A stretch of DNA of 64,000 nt from Daphnia pulex (Eukaryota > Arthropoda > Branchiopoda > Diplostraca > Daphniidae), in NCBI RefSeq assembly GCF_021134715.1, contig NC_060024.1, positions 13,814,974-13,878,973 on the forward strand, read 5' to 3'. Position 1 is the first letter of the stretch. Each line of letters starts with the position of its first letter. Of the stretch, positions 45,459 to 57,734 are shown piece after piece. Below the pieces are notes generated by a model that worked only from the letters and a program-made list of their open reading frames with translations, was not told the DNA's origin and did no database searches. Made by a program: the position numbers and the translations under genes.

Positions 45459-48400
45459 CGCACATACAGTCAATCAAGACAGGGCAGGTCCATTATTAAT
45501 TGACTTTGAATAGGGAGATTTCCTGGGCAAGGAAGAAGAGATAATAGTGCGTTGTGCTGAGTATTACCGTATTACGTACATATGGATGTCACAAAATTCG
45601 CATATATAATGACCAAAAATTGTACAAATAATAGGAACAGTTGGCCGAAAAGTGGAAGCCAGGTGCTACGGAACCGTAAGTCAACTGTTCGATCCTCGGG
45701 GACAACATTTTATTTATTTATTTTTTAAGATAGTTATTTAGAGTTTGAAAATAATAAATACACGATTTTGTAAATTTAATAAAAAGAGATTCCTGTTCTA
45801 AACGCAATTGATTTTTTCGGTGCAAGTTTTAACAGATCCATATAACTATTTTTTGTTTTCCTCATTCTTTAGCGGATTACTTGTTGTAATTCGCACATAC
45901 AGTCAATCAAGACAGGGCAAGACCATCTTTATTGAATTTGCATAGGGAGATTACCTTGGTAAGGAATAAGAGTGAGTATAGTGAGAATAACCATATTTTG
46001 TACATAATGGACTAAACTGATAAAATACGCATATATAATGACCAAAAATTCGCTAAACTAAGAGGAACAGTTGTGCCAGTGGTTGGAGCCTTGTGCTACG
46101 GTACCGTGAGCCAGCTGTTCCATACCCGGGATAAGACTTTTATTTTTTTATTTTTTAGTAAGTTTTTTGAACTTGGAAAATATTATATACATGATTTTGT
46201 CAATTTAATAAGCAGATATTCCTTTTCTAGACGCAATTTTTTTTGTGCAAGTTTTAACAGATCCATCTATTTTTTGTTTTCCTCATTATTTAGCGGATTA
46301 CTTGTTGTAATTCGCACCTACAGTCAATCAAGACAGGGCAAGTCCATCTTGATTGACTTTGCATAGGGAGATTACCTTGGCAAGGTAGAAGAGAGAAGAG
46401 TGCGTAGTGAGAATAACAATATTTTGTATGTTATAGACTAAACTGATAAAATACGCATATATAATGACCAAAAATTCGCTTAACTAAGAGGAACAGTTGT
46501 GCCAGTGGTTGGAGCCTTGTGCCTTGTGCCTTGTGCTACGGTACCGTGAGCCAGCTGTTCCATACCCGGGGTAAGACTTTTTTTTTTATTATTTTTTAGT
46601 AAGTTTTTTGAACTTGGAAAATATTATATACATGATTTTGTCAATTTAATAAACAGATATTCCTGTTCTAGACGCAATTTTTTTTTTCTGTGCAAGAATT
46701 AACAGATCCATTTAACTATTTTTTGTTTTCCTCATTATTTAGCGGATTACTTGTTGTAATTCGCACATACAGTCAATCAAGACAGGGCAGACCATCTTGA
46801 TTGAATTTGTATAGGGAGATTACCTTGGCAAGGAATAAGAGTGAATATAGTGAGAATAACCATATTTTGTCCGTTATAGACTAAACTGATAAAATACGCA
46901 TATATAATGACCAAAAATTCGCTTAACTAAGAGGAACAGTTGTGCCAGTGGTTGGAGCCTTGTGCCTTGTGCCTTGTGCTACGGTACCGTGAGCCAGCTG
47001 TTCCATACCCGGGGTAAGACTTTTTTTTTATTATTTTTTAGTAAGTTTTTTGAACTTGGAAAATATTATATACATGATTTTGTCAATTTAATAAACAGAT
47101 ATTCCTGTTCTAGACGCAATTTTTTTTTTCTGTGCAAGAATTAACAGATCCATTTAACTATTTTTGGTTTTCCTCATTATTTAGCGGATTACTTGTTGTA
47201 ATTCGCACATACAGTCAATCAAGACAGGGCAGACCATCTTGATTGAATTTGTATAGGGAGATTACCTTGGCAAGGAATAAGAGTGAATATAGTGAGAATA
47301 ACCATATTTTGTATGTTATAGACTAAACTGATAAAATACGCATATATAATGACCAAAAATTCGCTTAACTAAGAGGAACAGTTGTGCCAGTGGTTGGAGC
47401 CTTGTGCCTTGTGCCTTGTGCTACGGTACCGTGAGCCAGCTGTTCCATACCCGGGGTAAGACTTTTTATTTTTTTTATTTTTTAGTAAGTTTTTTGAACT
47501 TGGAAAATATTATATACATGATTTTGTAAATTTAATAAACAGATATTCCTGTTCTAGACGCAATTTTTTTTTCTGTGCAAGTTTTAACAGATCCATTTAA
47601 CTATTTTTTGTTTTCCTCATTATTTAGCGGATTACTTGTTGTAATTCGCACCTACAGTCAATCAAGACAGGGCAAGTCCATCTTGATTGACTTTGCATAG
47701 GGAGATTACCTTGGCAAGGTAGAAGAGAGAAGAGTGCGTAGTGAGAATAACAATATTTTGTATGTTATAGACTAAACTGATAAAATACGCATATATAATG
47801 ACCAAAAATTCGCTTAACTAAGAGGAACAGTTGTGCCAGTGGTTGGAGCCTTGTGCCTTGTGCCTTGTGCTACGGTACCGTGAGCCAGCTGTTCCATACC
47901 CGGGGTAAGACTTTTTTTTTATTATTTTTTAGTAAGTTTTTTGAACTTGGAAAATATTCTATACATGATTTTGTCAATTTAATAAGCAGATATTCCTTTT
48001 CTAGACGCAATTTTTTTTGTGCAAGTTTTAACAGATCCATCTATTTTTTGTTTTCCTCATTATTTAGCGGATTACTTGTTGTAATTCGCACCTACAGTCA
48101 ATCAAGACAGGGCAGACCATCTTGATTGAATTTGTATAGGGAGATTACCTTGGCAAGGAATAAGAGTGAATATAGTGAGAATAACCATATTTTGTATGTT
48201 ATAGACTAAACTGATAAAATACGCATATATAATGACCAAAAATTCGCTTAACTAAGAGGAACAGTTGTGCCAGTGGTTGGAGCCTTGTGCCTTGTGCTAC
48301 GGTACCGTGAGCCAGCTGTTCCATACCCGGGGTAAGACTTTTTATTTTTTTTATTTTTTAGTAAGTTTTTTGAACTTGGAAAATATTATATACATGATTT

Positions 48401-50309
48401 TGTAAATTTAATAAACAGATATTCCTGTTCTAGACGCAATTTTTTTTTCTGTGCAAGTTTTAACAGATCCATTTAACTATTTTTTGTTTTCCTCATTATT
48501 TAGCGGATTACTTGTTGTAATTCGCACCTACAGTCAATCAAGACAGGGCAAGTCCATCTTGATTTACTTTGCATAGGGAGATTACCTTGGCAAGGTAGAA
48601 GAGAGAAGAGTGCGTAGTGAGAATAACAATATTTTGTATGTTATAGACTAAACTGATAAAATACGCATATATAATGACCAAAAATTCGCTTAACTAAGAG
48701 GAACAGTTGTGCCAGTGGTTGGAGCCTTGTGCCTTGTGCCTTGTGCTACGGTACCGTGAGCCAGCTGTTCCATACCCGGGGTAAGACTTTTTATTTTTTT
48801 TATTTTTTAGTAAGTTTTTTGAACTTGGAAAATATTATATACATGATTTTGTAAATTTAATAAACAGATATTCCTGTTCTAGACGCAATTTTTTTTTCTG
48901 TGCAAGTTTTAACAGATCCATTTAACTATTTTTTGTTTTCCTCATTATTTAGCGGATTACTTGTTGTAATTCGCACCTACAGTCAATCAAGACAGGGCAA
49001 GTCCATCTTGATTTACTTTGCATAGGGAGATTACCTTGGCAAGGTAGAAGAGAGAAGAGTGCGTAGTGAGAATAACAATATTTTGTATGTTATAGACTAA
49101 ACTGATAAAATACGCATATATAATGACCAAAAATTCGCTTAACTAAGAGGAACAGTTGTGCCAGTGGTTGGAGCCTTGTGCCTTGTGCCTTGTGCTACGG
49201 TACCGTGAGCCAGCTGTTCCATACCCGGGGTAAGACTTTTTATTTTTTTTATTTTTTAGTAAGTTTTTTTAACTTGGAAAATATTATATACATGATTTTG
49301 TAAATTTAATAAACAGATATTCCTGTTCTAGACGCAATTTTTTTTTCTGTGCAAGTTTTAACAGATCCATTTAACTATTTTTTGTTTTCCTCATTATTTA
49401 GCGGATTACTTGTTGTAATTCGCACCTACAGTCAATCAAGACAGGGCAAGTCCATCTTGATTGACTTTGCATAGGGAGATTACCTTGGCAAGGTAGAAGA
49501 GAGAAGAGTGCGTAGTGAGAATAACAATATTTTGTATGTTATAGACTAAACTGATAAAATACGCATATATAATGACCAAAAATTCGCTTAACTAAGAGGA
49601 ACAGTTGTGCCAGTGGTTGGAGCCTTGTGCCTTGTGCCTTGTGCTACGGTACCGTGAGCCAGCTGTTCCATACCCGGGGTAAGACTTTTTTTTTATTATT
49701 TTTTAGTAAGTTTTTTGAACTTGGAAAATATTATATACATGATTTTGTCAATTTAATAAGCAGATATTCCTTTTCTAGACGCAATTTTTTTTGTGCAAGT
49801 TTTAACAGATCCATCTATTTTTTGTTTTCCTCATTATTTAGCGGATTACTTGTTGTAATTCGCACCTACAGTCAATCAAGACAGGGCAGACCATCTTGAT
49901 TGAATTTGTATAGGGAGATTACCTTGGCAAGGAATAAGAGTGAATATAGTGAGAATAACCATATTTTGTATGTTATAGACTAAACTGATAAAATACGCAT
50001 ATATAATGACCAAAAATTCGCTTAACTAAGAGGAACAGTTGTGCCAGTGGTTGGAGCCTTGTGCCTTGTGCCTTGTGCTACGGTACCGTGAGCCAGCTGT
50101 TCCATACCCGGGGTAAGACTTTTGTTTTTTTTTAAATTTTTTTGTAAGTTTTTTGAACTTGGAAAATATTATATACATGATTTTGTCAATTTAATAAGCA
50201 GATATTCCTGTTCTAGACGCATTTTTTTTTCTGTGCAAGTTTTAACAGATCCATTTAACTATTGTTTGTTTTCCTCATTCTTCAGCGGATTACTTGCTGT
50301 AATTCGCAC
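45459..50309 (+). repeat. right tandem array, about 11 copies of the tRNA/SINE-like unit, inverted relative to the left array
   Basis: CATACCCGGG occurs at 46121, 46561, 47004, 47446, 47895, 48322, 48771, 49220, 49669 and 50103, plus a diverged first unit near 45,690, giving periods of 427-449 bp. On the + strand each unit has hairpin 2, a TATATAATG stretch, a degenerate A-box (TGTGCCAGTGG), CCTTGTG repeats, a B-box-like element and a long T-run. It ends with hairpin 1 (GCGGATTAC / GTAATTCGC). The first unit has the best B-box (GTTCGATCCT). The units match the outer units of the left array better than its homogenised core. Confidence 0.95.
46742..46804. repeat. paired hairpins at the array unit boundary (representative)
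   Basis: Hairpin 1 has arms GCGGATTAC (46,742-46,750) and GTAATTCGC (46,756-46,764), 9 bp with one G-T pair and a 5-base loop. After eight bases, hairpin 2 has arms TCAATCAAGA (46,773-46,782) and TCTTGATTGA (46,795-46,804), a perfect 10-bp stem with a 12-base loop. The pair recurs in every right-array unit. Hairpin 2 is weakened in the left-array core. Confidence 0.75.
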
Positions 50310-50545
50310 ATTTTATATTTCTTGTAAAAACCCTTCTCAGAAATAATTATTTTTACTATAAAAAAAATGTAAAACAAAATGTAAAAATAATAAAATGAAT
50401 AAGAATTGTGATAAGAAATATACTGTGAGGGACTAATCCTCAAATTTTATAAAATCACCAAAAGGTGTTATTATTATATTATATCTAGTCATGTAGTTGT
50501 CCTAAAATTATTGTATTAAAATTAAATTAAAGAGGCCTCTACTAG
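50310..50545. other. AT-rich sequence between right array and third arm
   Basis: Very AT-rich 236 bp with runs such as AAAAATAATAAAATG and no counterpart at the outer ends of the other arms. No gene is visible. It separates the last array unit (ending AATTCGCACA) from the point where arm homology starts (CTACTTTGATACGAC). Confidence 0.5.
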
Positions 50546-50886
50546 TCTACTTTGATACGACAAATGAATTTAATGGTGATTGTTTTGATTCACTTATCAA
50601 ACATTTGATTAAACTCCGTCGAGCTAAAATGGCATCGCTGTTAAGACGGAAGTTCGTCTGCATGCATTCTCCACCCACCACCCTGCCAATCTGCCACTCT
50701 GCTGTTGTTCTGCAGAGATCGTGATTGAAACAAATTGTGGCTGGGTGACCGCCGGTGTTACCTTTACATTAACCAGTCGTGGGGAGAGGAGTAGTTTTAC
50801 AAAGTAGAGTGAAATTGAATTAATTGCCTAAAAAGTTCATTGACGTTAGTATTCTTTTGTTTGTTCTAAATTGCCTGATCTAAAAA

Positions 50887-51520
50887 TCATGTGTTGTTAT
50901 CACAAATATCCCGTCCCCTTACGCGTGGTTGAAAATGTGTAGGTAGTAACCGATAAAATGTGAGAAAACAGTTAAGCATTCTACATCTCTTAGAATAAGA
51001 TCTCATCGGTACGAGAGGTGAGGCGTCGATGGTTTCTCTTGCATATGACTTATTATATCTCCTGGAGATATTATAGTATGGAGATAATCTCCATACTGAA
51101 AATGGTGGAACTATTGGGAAATTTTTCGTGTGATTCTTAGCCAAAGTTACAGCATCATTTAGCTGATGCACGACAAGTCTATACTTTCCAAGTACTGTTT
51201 GACTTTTAGAATTGTCTGTGCCTTTGGAAGAATCCGTTGAAGAACAAACAGTAGTATCTCGTAACAAGGTTGAACTAGCTGTACTCCTGAAGCTAGACAC
51301 AATGTGTGTTGAAATAGCAATTTCCTCAGTCTACATGTGAATCGTCATGGACCATAGCTCCACAATGTATAACAAAATATCCCAGATGAAGAAAAGTGAG
51401 AAGCCAATGAGAAAAATGTAAAAGTTAATGGAAGCCTGAATTTTGCCTACACGTTCCAGATTGAAAGGAGAGGGCTGATGATCTTGACTTGATCATTCTC
51501 ACACAGCGATGACTTTCCAT
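50887..51520 (-). pseudogene. chemoreceptor-like relic, third-arm copy
   Basis: Counterpart of 43,829-44,437 on the - strand, almost identical. It differs by a small insertion near 51,060-51,085 of ATATCTCC/GGAGATAT-type sequence just after the putative coding segment. The same in-frame interruption is present. Confidence 0.32.
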
Positions 51521-52216
51521 GAAAACCTTTTTTTTTTCTTAAATCAATCTTTTATTATTATCCAGTAAGATTTGTGTGTTTTTAGAATGCAAGCGTAAAG
51601 AACAAATTCAAATTGAGACTAATTTACTGTTTTATTTCCAAAGTTGTTATCCTAACTGCTGTGCAATCTTTTTGTGTTCCAGGTTTGAAGGTGTGCCAAC
51701 ATTGGGGCTCACCACCACATCCCGCGTGAATTTGTCTACCCTTTTCAACAAGCAGTTGGATGGTGACCAAACAGCAGTAAAGTTAGATGGTTGGCTGACT
51801 GCAATTTCATGATGGAGAATGCCACTATGTCTTCAACAGTATATCTAACGGGTATGTATCTGACAATTTCCCTTGTATTTGTTTGGAAGTGCCAAGTGTG
51901 TGTTGTTTTGCTCTTTGTTATACCAGCCCCAGTTGGGAAACAAATTTGTTCAGTGAGGATCGATAGAATTCTGAGATATGTGAGATTAGACTGGCTTTCT
52001 TGTCAGATCATTTTAGCGCTTCGTATTTTTGCTTCTCACGAGTTATCCATTTAATTTTTAGTACAGCATTGATTTATTCATAACTAATTGCAACTGAATG
52101 AAAGACGAGACTAGATAGAAAATTTTCAAATCGACAACTTTTGTATTCAGAATTACGATCAACGTATCAGCGACTTAGCAGCAACAATCAAGAGAATTTA
52201 GAGAATCGAAATTCGG

Positions 52217-53389
52217 TTAATGAAGAATCTTGTGAACCTTGTTCTTGAGTCGGAATCTAAAGGCGTCCCCGATCGTTTGGGACGGACACATTCCTTTCAA
52301 CCATCGACTATTAGGCCTCGGCCACTTTCCTGGCTTACCTTTGAGTTGGGGCGATTTTTTGGCTTGCAGGAAGCTGCGATGGACGGTAGTGACGCGGCGA
52401 GCTGTTAATGCAGAGAATTGCTGATTGGCCTGGTCTCTGGATGCGATGAGGCGATCAAGGCGTTTCTGGACGCGTGCGGCTGCTTCTGGACAGTGAATCG
52501 CTGTCAGGATATAAACACAATCCTTTAAGTATATTTCCCAATTATAGAAGACGTTCTCTTGCATATCATGACTTACCGCATGCCGCCCCTCCATCGCTCC
52601 TTCCAGTCTTGTTATCAATTCATCTTCATCTTGCGTCCCGGGCGGAACGAAAAAGCAGTCTGCGCTGCATTTGTCCAAAATGAACTTACTCAGCTCATAT
52701 GCGTCCAACACGGAAGTCCAATTCGCTCTGATGTTATTTGAATCGATGAATGTGCGAAGGTTCGGTGCCACATCTTGAAGAAAAGTGTCGAAAACTATGT
52801 GCCCAATCGCGATGGCGGCCGATCGTTTGGAGGATGTCCATTTAGTCGTTTCTTCTGAAGCCACACTCATGAAAATAGTGTTTTTCGACACGGTGTAGGG
52901 TCGTCGTCCGTGCGAGGAAAGTAGACGCGTCATCATTTTTCGTAACTTTTGGACTAGCGACTTGGCCCCAATCATGTTCGCCACTGTAATCCAAGCTCGT
53001 AGAAACTTTTTCCATTCCCTCCAGACAACGGGTAAAACACCGTGGAAGACGGCGTTTCTGCCATAATTGGCCTTACGTAGGGTTGCGGTAGCGACTTCCA
53101 CTCGACGTTTGGTTGTTCCAAAGAAATTCGGTATCTGTTGATTATAGTTAATCATTTTCTTGAGAAGGGTGGACGTGTCTTGATATTTGCGAGGGGCCAA
53201 TCCCCATGACTTGAGAAACTGCCTTAATTCTCGTTTGAAAAGGAGGAGGGCTCTAGCCAAATGTTTTGTAATAAAAATGGCTTTTTTTTCTTGAACGCGG
53301 GTAAGCCTTTTCGATGCAAGCGCCAGCTTCTGCTTTTTCGTCAATTTTCTCGTGCCGGTTCCATTTCGGTTTTGCTGTCCTCGTGCCAT
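52217..53389 (-). CDS. putative tandem-HEPN protein, third-arm copy (390 aa, unrecognised family)
   Basis: Mirror image of 41,960-43,132 about the axis at 47,674. The 390-residue translation is identical, including both R-x4-H motifs (Arg111/His116 and Arg269/His274). Upstream, leader and poly(A) regions (AATAAA on the - strand near 52,078) are also conserved, so the copy should be expressible if its partner is. The identity of the pair reflects recent duplication or ongoing conversion, so sequence identity alone is not evidence of selection. Divergence from the arm 1 copy is informative, because both motifs survive there too. Confidence 0.75.
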   Translation of the reverse strand: MARGQQNRNGTGTRKLTKKQKLALASKRLTRVQEKKAIFITKHLARALLLFKRELRQFLKSWGLAPRKYQDTSTLLKKMINYNQQIPNFFGTTKRRVEVATATLRKANYGRNAVFHGVLPVVWREWKKFLRAWITVANMIGAKSLVQKLRKMMTRLLSSHGRRPYTVSKNTIFMSVASEETTKWTSSKRSAAIAIGHIVFDTFLQDVAPNLRTFIDSNNIRANWTSVLDAYELSKFILDKCSADCFFVPPGTQDEDELITRLEGAMEGRHAVSHDMQENVFYNWEIYLKDCVYILTAIHCPEAAARVQKRLDRLIASRDQANQQFSALTARRVTTVHRSFLQAKKSPQLKGKPGKWPRPNSRWLKGMCPSQTIGDAFRFRLKNKVHKILH

Positions 53390-53612
53390 TTTTGTATTTC
53401 AAAGATGATGAAAATCAATCGTTAACTGAACTTTCCATTAACTGCCGGTCTTTATCAAGGTTTGGGTGTGTCGTAGGTTGTTAGCAACCGCCAATCGGGC
53501 TTGTTTTTGCATAATTTGATTTGATTTAAAATCTATTGACTTTAAATGATTACTGCTAATGAAATAACTACATAATTACAAACAATGATCAATTATTATG
53601 ATACTGATATTG

Positions 53613-53762
53613 TTTCTCCTTAATTAAGAATTTCTACTCTTACGTTGGGCAGTCCTGAATTCAACCCCTCTCTATTCGAGTTCTATTCTAAACGAATTTT
53701 CATGTGACCCCCGATGGTTTATTGATCAACATAAAAGTAGAAATTTCTTAATAAAGGAGAAA
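53613..53762. mobile_element. 148-bp MITE, third-arm copy
   Basis: Same element and orientation as at 22,209-22,356, with both terminal inverted repeats kept. No coding capacity. Confidence 0.7.
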
Positions 53763-54576
53763 AAAAACACTAGTTACATATTATTAATTTCGTAATATTA
53801 TAGATTTGAAGCTTAAAGAAAAAAATATTTAGTCACAAATCATAGTGTAAGCTGTGATTAATGTTCATGTTGTGTATTAAAGTGAAGTCGAGATTGAGTA
53901 AATAATTATTTTTATTTCACTGACAATTTAGCTGTTTAAATTTTTCAAAAAATACTGATCTAGGCGGAGTTATTGTCATAGAGGGAGGACGTCGTAATAA
54001 GGCAGTATGGGGTCCCATTGATTTTTAAGATTCGTAACTTGGTAACATCAACAAGGAAGGCAAAGAAAACAGAGGCTGGCACAATTTGATAGTGGAGCGA
54101 AAAATTTATGCTGATATCAACACGACGAATTTTGCTGCAGTTTCTAGATCGATTGCTTTTTTACAAGATAAACTTTAATGAGTGGACCTCATGCCGCAGG
54201 ACAGCGCCTTTGTCCAGTCTTTTTTTTTTGTTTTTCGAACGGTCTCAACAGCGTTGGAATCGGCGGGAGGTTTTTTCCGCCAGGGTAAATGCCTAAATGG
54301 CAAACCGTCTCTGTTATGTTCACTCTCAGTGGACCCCAAACGCTACCTCACGGACGTATATGTTCTTGCTTCCCTGACACCTTTCCGCCTTTTGAATTCC
54401 GCTCCTTTTACCCGAATGTGATGTCGGTGAGGATTTTATTTTATTTTTTTAATGGGAGCAACAACAGGGACTACAAAGTGAGATCGGTGTGAATGCCCAG
54501 CCGCCCGTATGGCTGTCGATGTGGATCAATTATTAGAAATAAACACTGTTGATCAATTACAGTGAAGAAGCGAAAC

Positions 54577-54950
54577 AATGAGACCTTTCATCTCCATGGG
54601 AATTGAACTAACCACCGACCTTGTAAGTCTGTTCTATCGAACACGAGCTGCGGACATCGAGAAACTAAGGTTTGGTTTGATTTGTTATGTAGGTAGTATG
54701 TATGTTATGTTGTAGGTACTGATAATATTGGTGATACACATTTGTTATATTTGATAGTATGTAGGTAGAGAACCCGTTGGCTTTTATCAAACTTGCTGGT
54801 CTAGAAGGAAACGTACCTCACTTGGAACACATCTTTGTCTACAACCTCCAGCAATAACATTTCAACTTGGAAAGACTCGACGCCATGAGCGAACTGAGTG
54901 TTTGTCATTTAATCACGGATAGCTGTGATGTTGATTTTTTTAAACCAAAA
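54577..54950 (+). pseudogene. LRR gene relic, third-arm copy
   Basis: Reads MGIELTTDLVSLFYRTRAAD, then after an intron-like or degenerate stretch FIKLAGLEGNVPHLEHIF and LERLDAMSELSVCHL. Alignment with LRR genes 1 and 2 is clear at the VFYRTR and LRR-core segments. A stop codon lies after LQQ and no signal peptide or LRRNT cysteine pattern remains. Short frames that follow to about 55,280 may be further decayed LRR sequence. Confidence 0.55.
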
Positions 54951-55842
54951 CTTTGTCGTTGGTTGATCCCTTATTTACGTCGACTGGATACCCCTACAGC
55001 CTGATCGTATCAAGGAGTTATTTACGAGGCTTACTCGTAGTCAGGACTCAGGAGTCAAGAAAATCTGGACTGGGTCAATTCAAAAACGTAAATCACGCCA
55101 GCCCGATTGTCGTCGACGCAAACTTTCCAAGCCCTGGAATGCATATGCCTGCCAGAAGAACGACCAACTTGAAGTGGACATTACATTTTTCGATTGCTAG
55201 CCTGAGCGACCGCCTGGCTCCAAAGCAGATTCCCTACTTACCCATTTACACCATCAGTTGGATTAGCTCCAATCTCATTTAGAGGCAGCTAATGTTTTAT
55301 TGTTGTCTGTAAGTGGAGTGTCTTTTTCAGTCCGTTTCACTCCTCAACGAGCTATAGATTAACATCCTATGTCTGTAATGCTTTCGAAAAGTTATCCAAT
55401 GCAACTAACATTCCCAAGTAACTAATTCCTAAGAAACATTCCTACTCTTATAGAGAGAAAAAAAAACAGTGATTTTAATCTGTAATTAATCTTGGAATTC
55501 ATATTTTTTAAAACAAAAATTATATATTGGAAGAGTTGCAAAATATATTTTATTAGACGGCCGAGTTGCACCAAATTGGCAACGCCAACGCCACTCATCT
55601 TCCACCAAAGAACGTTTGGCCTTGGCCTTGGCCCTGCTCTCTGCTGTTCATTTGCAAATTTTCTCATAGGACTTCGAAAGGTGTAATGAGAATTTGCAGT
55701 TCGTCGCGTCAAACTTTGAAGAAAATTTATTGAAATTGTAGATTTAATTCATAGATCTAGAAAAGGTAACAAGGATTTTATTTGTTAAACAAGTATATCA
55801 AATAGAAGATGTTTACTTAAAACATTTCTGACTGCATTACAG

Positions 55843-57734
55843 TGGGAAGGACATTCCATTACCAGCACGTGATCGATCCAGGTCGACGGTTCGCCAGATC
55901 TCCGTGGATTACAACAAGGTAACTGGAAATTTAGCTGTCAGTTATTGTCCTTTGGAAAATGTGTGACTTAATTACAGTGGTTTCTATTAATGTCTTACCT
56001 TGGTATGTGGTTGATGGCAATTGAAGTAAACCTTATCTACTTGCCTGTGTGGGAAGACTAGCAATTGGTAAATTGAGTTGAAATTGTAGTTTTATTCAAT
56101 ATTTATCAAGTGAATTGTTTTCTAATGGATCTTCCTAGTTACAAATTTTCTCTAGTCCATTACCTGGGTGATTTTGTTTTGATCTTTATTTAAGTAGAAC
56201 AATATCTTCATCAATTTAAGCTTGAACTCTTTAATTTATTCTGTTGGGTTGTGCCAATTGATGCTCCCTTTAGTGTAGCGTTTCACTTTAAACTAATAAC
56301 ATTTTAAAAATTGTATTATTTCACTTTGCTTTGAAGCAGGTGGTTGGTGTTTGTTGGAGCAGTCTATGGTAAAGCAATCTAATGTGCTTGCTGTTCTCAG
56401 CTTTTCATGGTGCTGACATTTTGGCATTGTTTCACTTGATTTGCGTCTGCTCAGTGTTTGTGTGTATTTTATTGATAAGTATTTTTGGGTTGATATTCAG
56501 AGAAAACCAAAAATGTTGAGAACATAGAAGACCATGTCCTGCCAAAGAAATCTGTCATTCTGTCCTCCAACCCACTAAATGTGGTATGGTATCACGTCAG
56601 ATTTGTTAAGTTTGCATTCCCTTCTTGCATCCTAAGAAAGGTTACCATTTTATTGAAACATAGGCATGCTTTATTATACCTAACTTCCGTTCTTGCCTCT
56701 AAGCATGTGTTCAGGCATGTTTATTGTTCATATTGTTAGTGATTTATTTCTTACATTCATAGCATTTTCCACTTCGGAATGAAAAGCATGCAACCAATTT
56801 CCAGCTCCAGACAGGTATCAGTATGCCTTGCATACGCGGTAGCGCTTATGTCCTCCGGCCGCCAGGTGGCGAGAGCGTCGCGTCAAAACTCAGACATTTT
56901 CACATTTTCCAGCCACCGACTGAAAATGTCTTCCAAATTCATCATGGTCATAAAAACTAATTGGCTAATTGGTAATTCTTGTTTGAAACTTTTTCTTCAA
57001 TTTACTAAATGTTACATATTAATGTGTGATTCTATAGGCAATGCGTAATCCATCCTCCTGTAATTTCCTTTTGGCGAAATAATCTGATCACGTGGGCCAA
57101 AACTGCTGTCCATTTTGCCGAATGCCGTCTAGGCGTCTATTATTACCTGTACCTGCTGTACGAGTTTGCTGTACGTCTCGTCCCATGAAGAAGCACTTCA
57201 GACCAATTTAAGTAAATTTATTGATCAATATCTCTGCAATAATGCAATAGATTTTAAAGATTTTATTAGTTTATGTTCAGGTCTCAGACTGCTGTGCTGA
57301 TATATTGCAGAAATCGAGAACACAGCCAAGTCATAGCTACATTGATGTCGTGGGACCACATGCTACTAAATTACTTCTTGCCTAAACATGTAATAAAAAA
57401 AAAAACAGTAGTTTTTTCAGAGTACTTGACTTGAAATTTGTGTCTCACGTTGCCGAAATATGTCTTCTCCTGCTTGTTCTACATAGCATCCTATGAACAG
57501 GTAACAGCATAGTGGACAAGGTAATAATGTTTGTGTATTCATTGAACTTGCAGTAAGATGTGGCTAACTTTCTTCATTAACTTTAATTCCTTTGATGTCA
57601 TTAACCAATTTCTGTCTGAAACTAAATCTGTCTTTTTCCCTGTAGGTTTCGATAGCCATTTGACGTTGACGGTGTCAATGGAGATGCTGAATTTCACAAT
57701 TCAACTCTGCCAAACAGTTTTTCATATGGCCTGA
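55843..57734 (+). pseudogene. relic or unrecognised spliced gene of unknown function, third-arm copy
   Basis: Exon-like segments with splice borders occur at 55,843-55,918 (GKDIPLPARDRSRSTVRQ), near 56,502 (EKTKNVENIEDHVLPKKS), 57,038-57,186 (HPPVISFWRNNLITW ... CRLGVYYYLYLLYEF), near 57,311 (NREHSQVIATLMSWDHM) and 57,646-57,734 (last exon with TGA). AATAAA follows near 57,927. The Tyr/Leu-rich segment could be a membrane helix. Family not recognised; I could not confirm one continuous frame. Confidence 0.3.
56855..56877 (+). promoter_or_regulatory. CTCF-like motif, third arm
   Basis: CCGGCCGCCAGGTGGCGAG at the position equivalent to 25,439 and 38,472. It lies inside the unknown spliced gene, in the arm, away from any annotated promoter. 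Confidence 0.42.

Noticed and set aside
46073-46366. Repeated 60-97-codon frames (MPCALCYGTVSQLFHTRG...) in the arrays
   Set aside because: They are open stretches of the tRNA-like repeat running through T-tracts and hairpins, with no sign of codon-level conservation.
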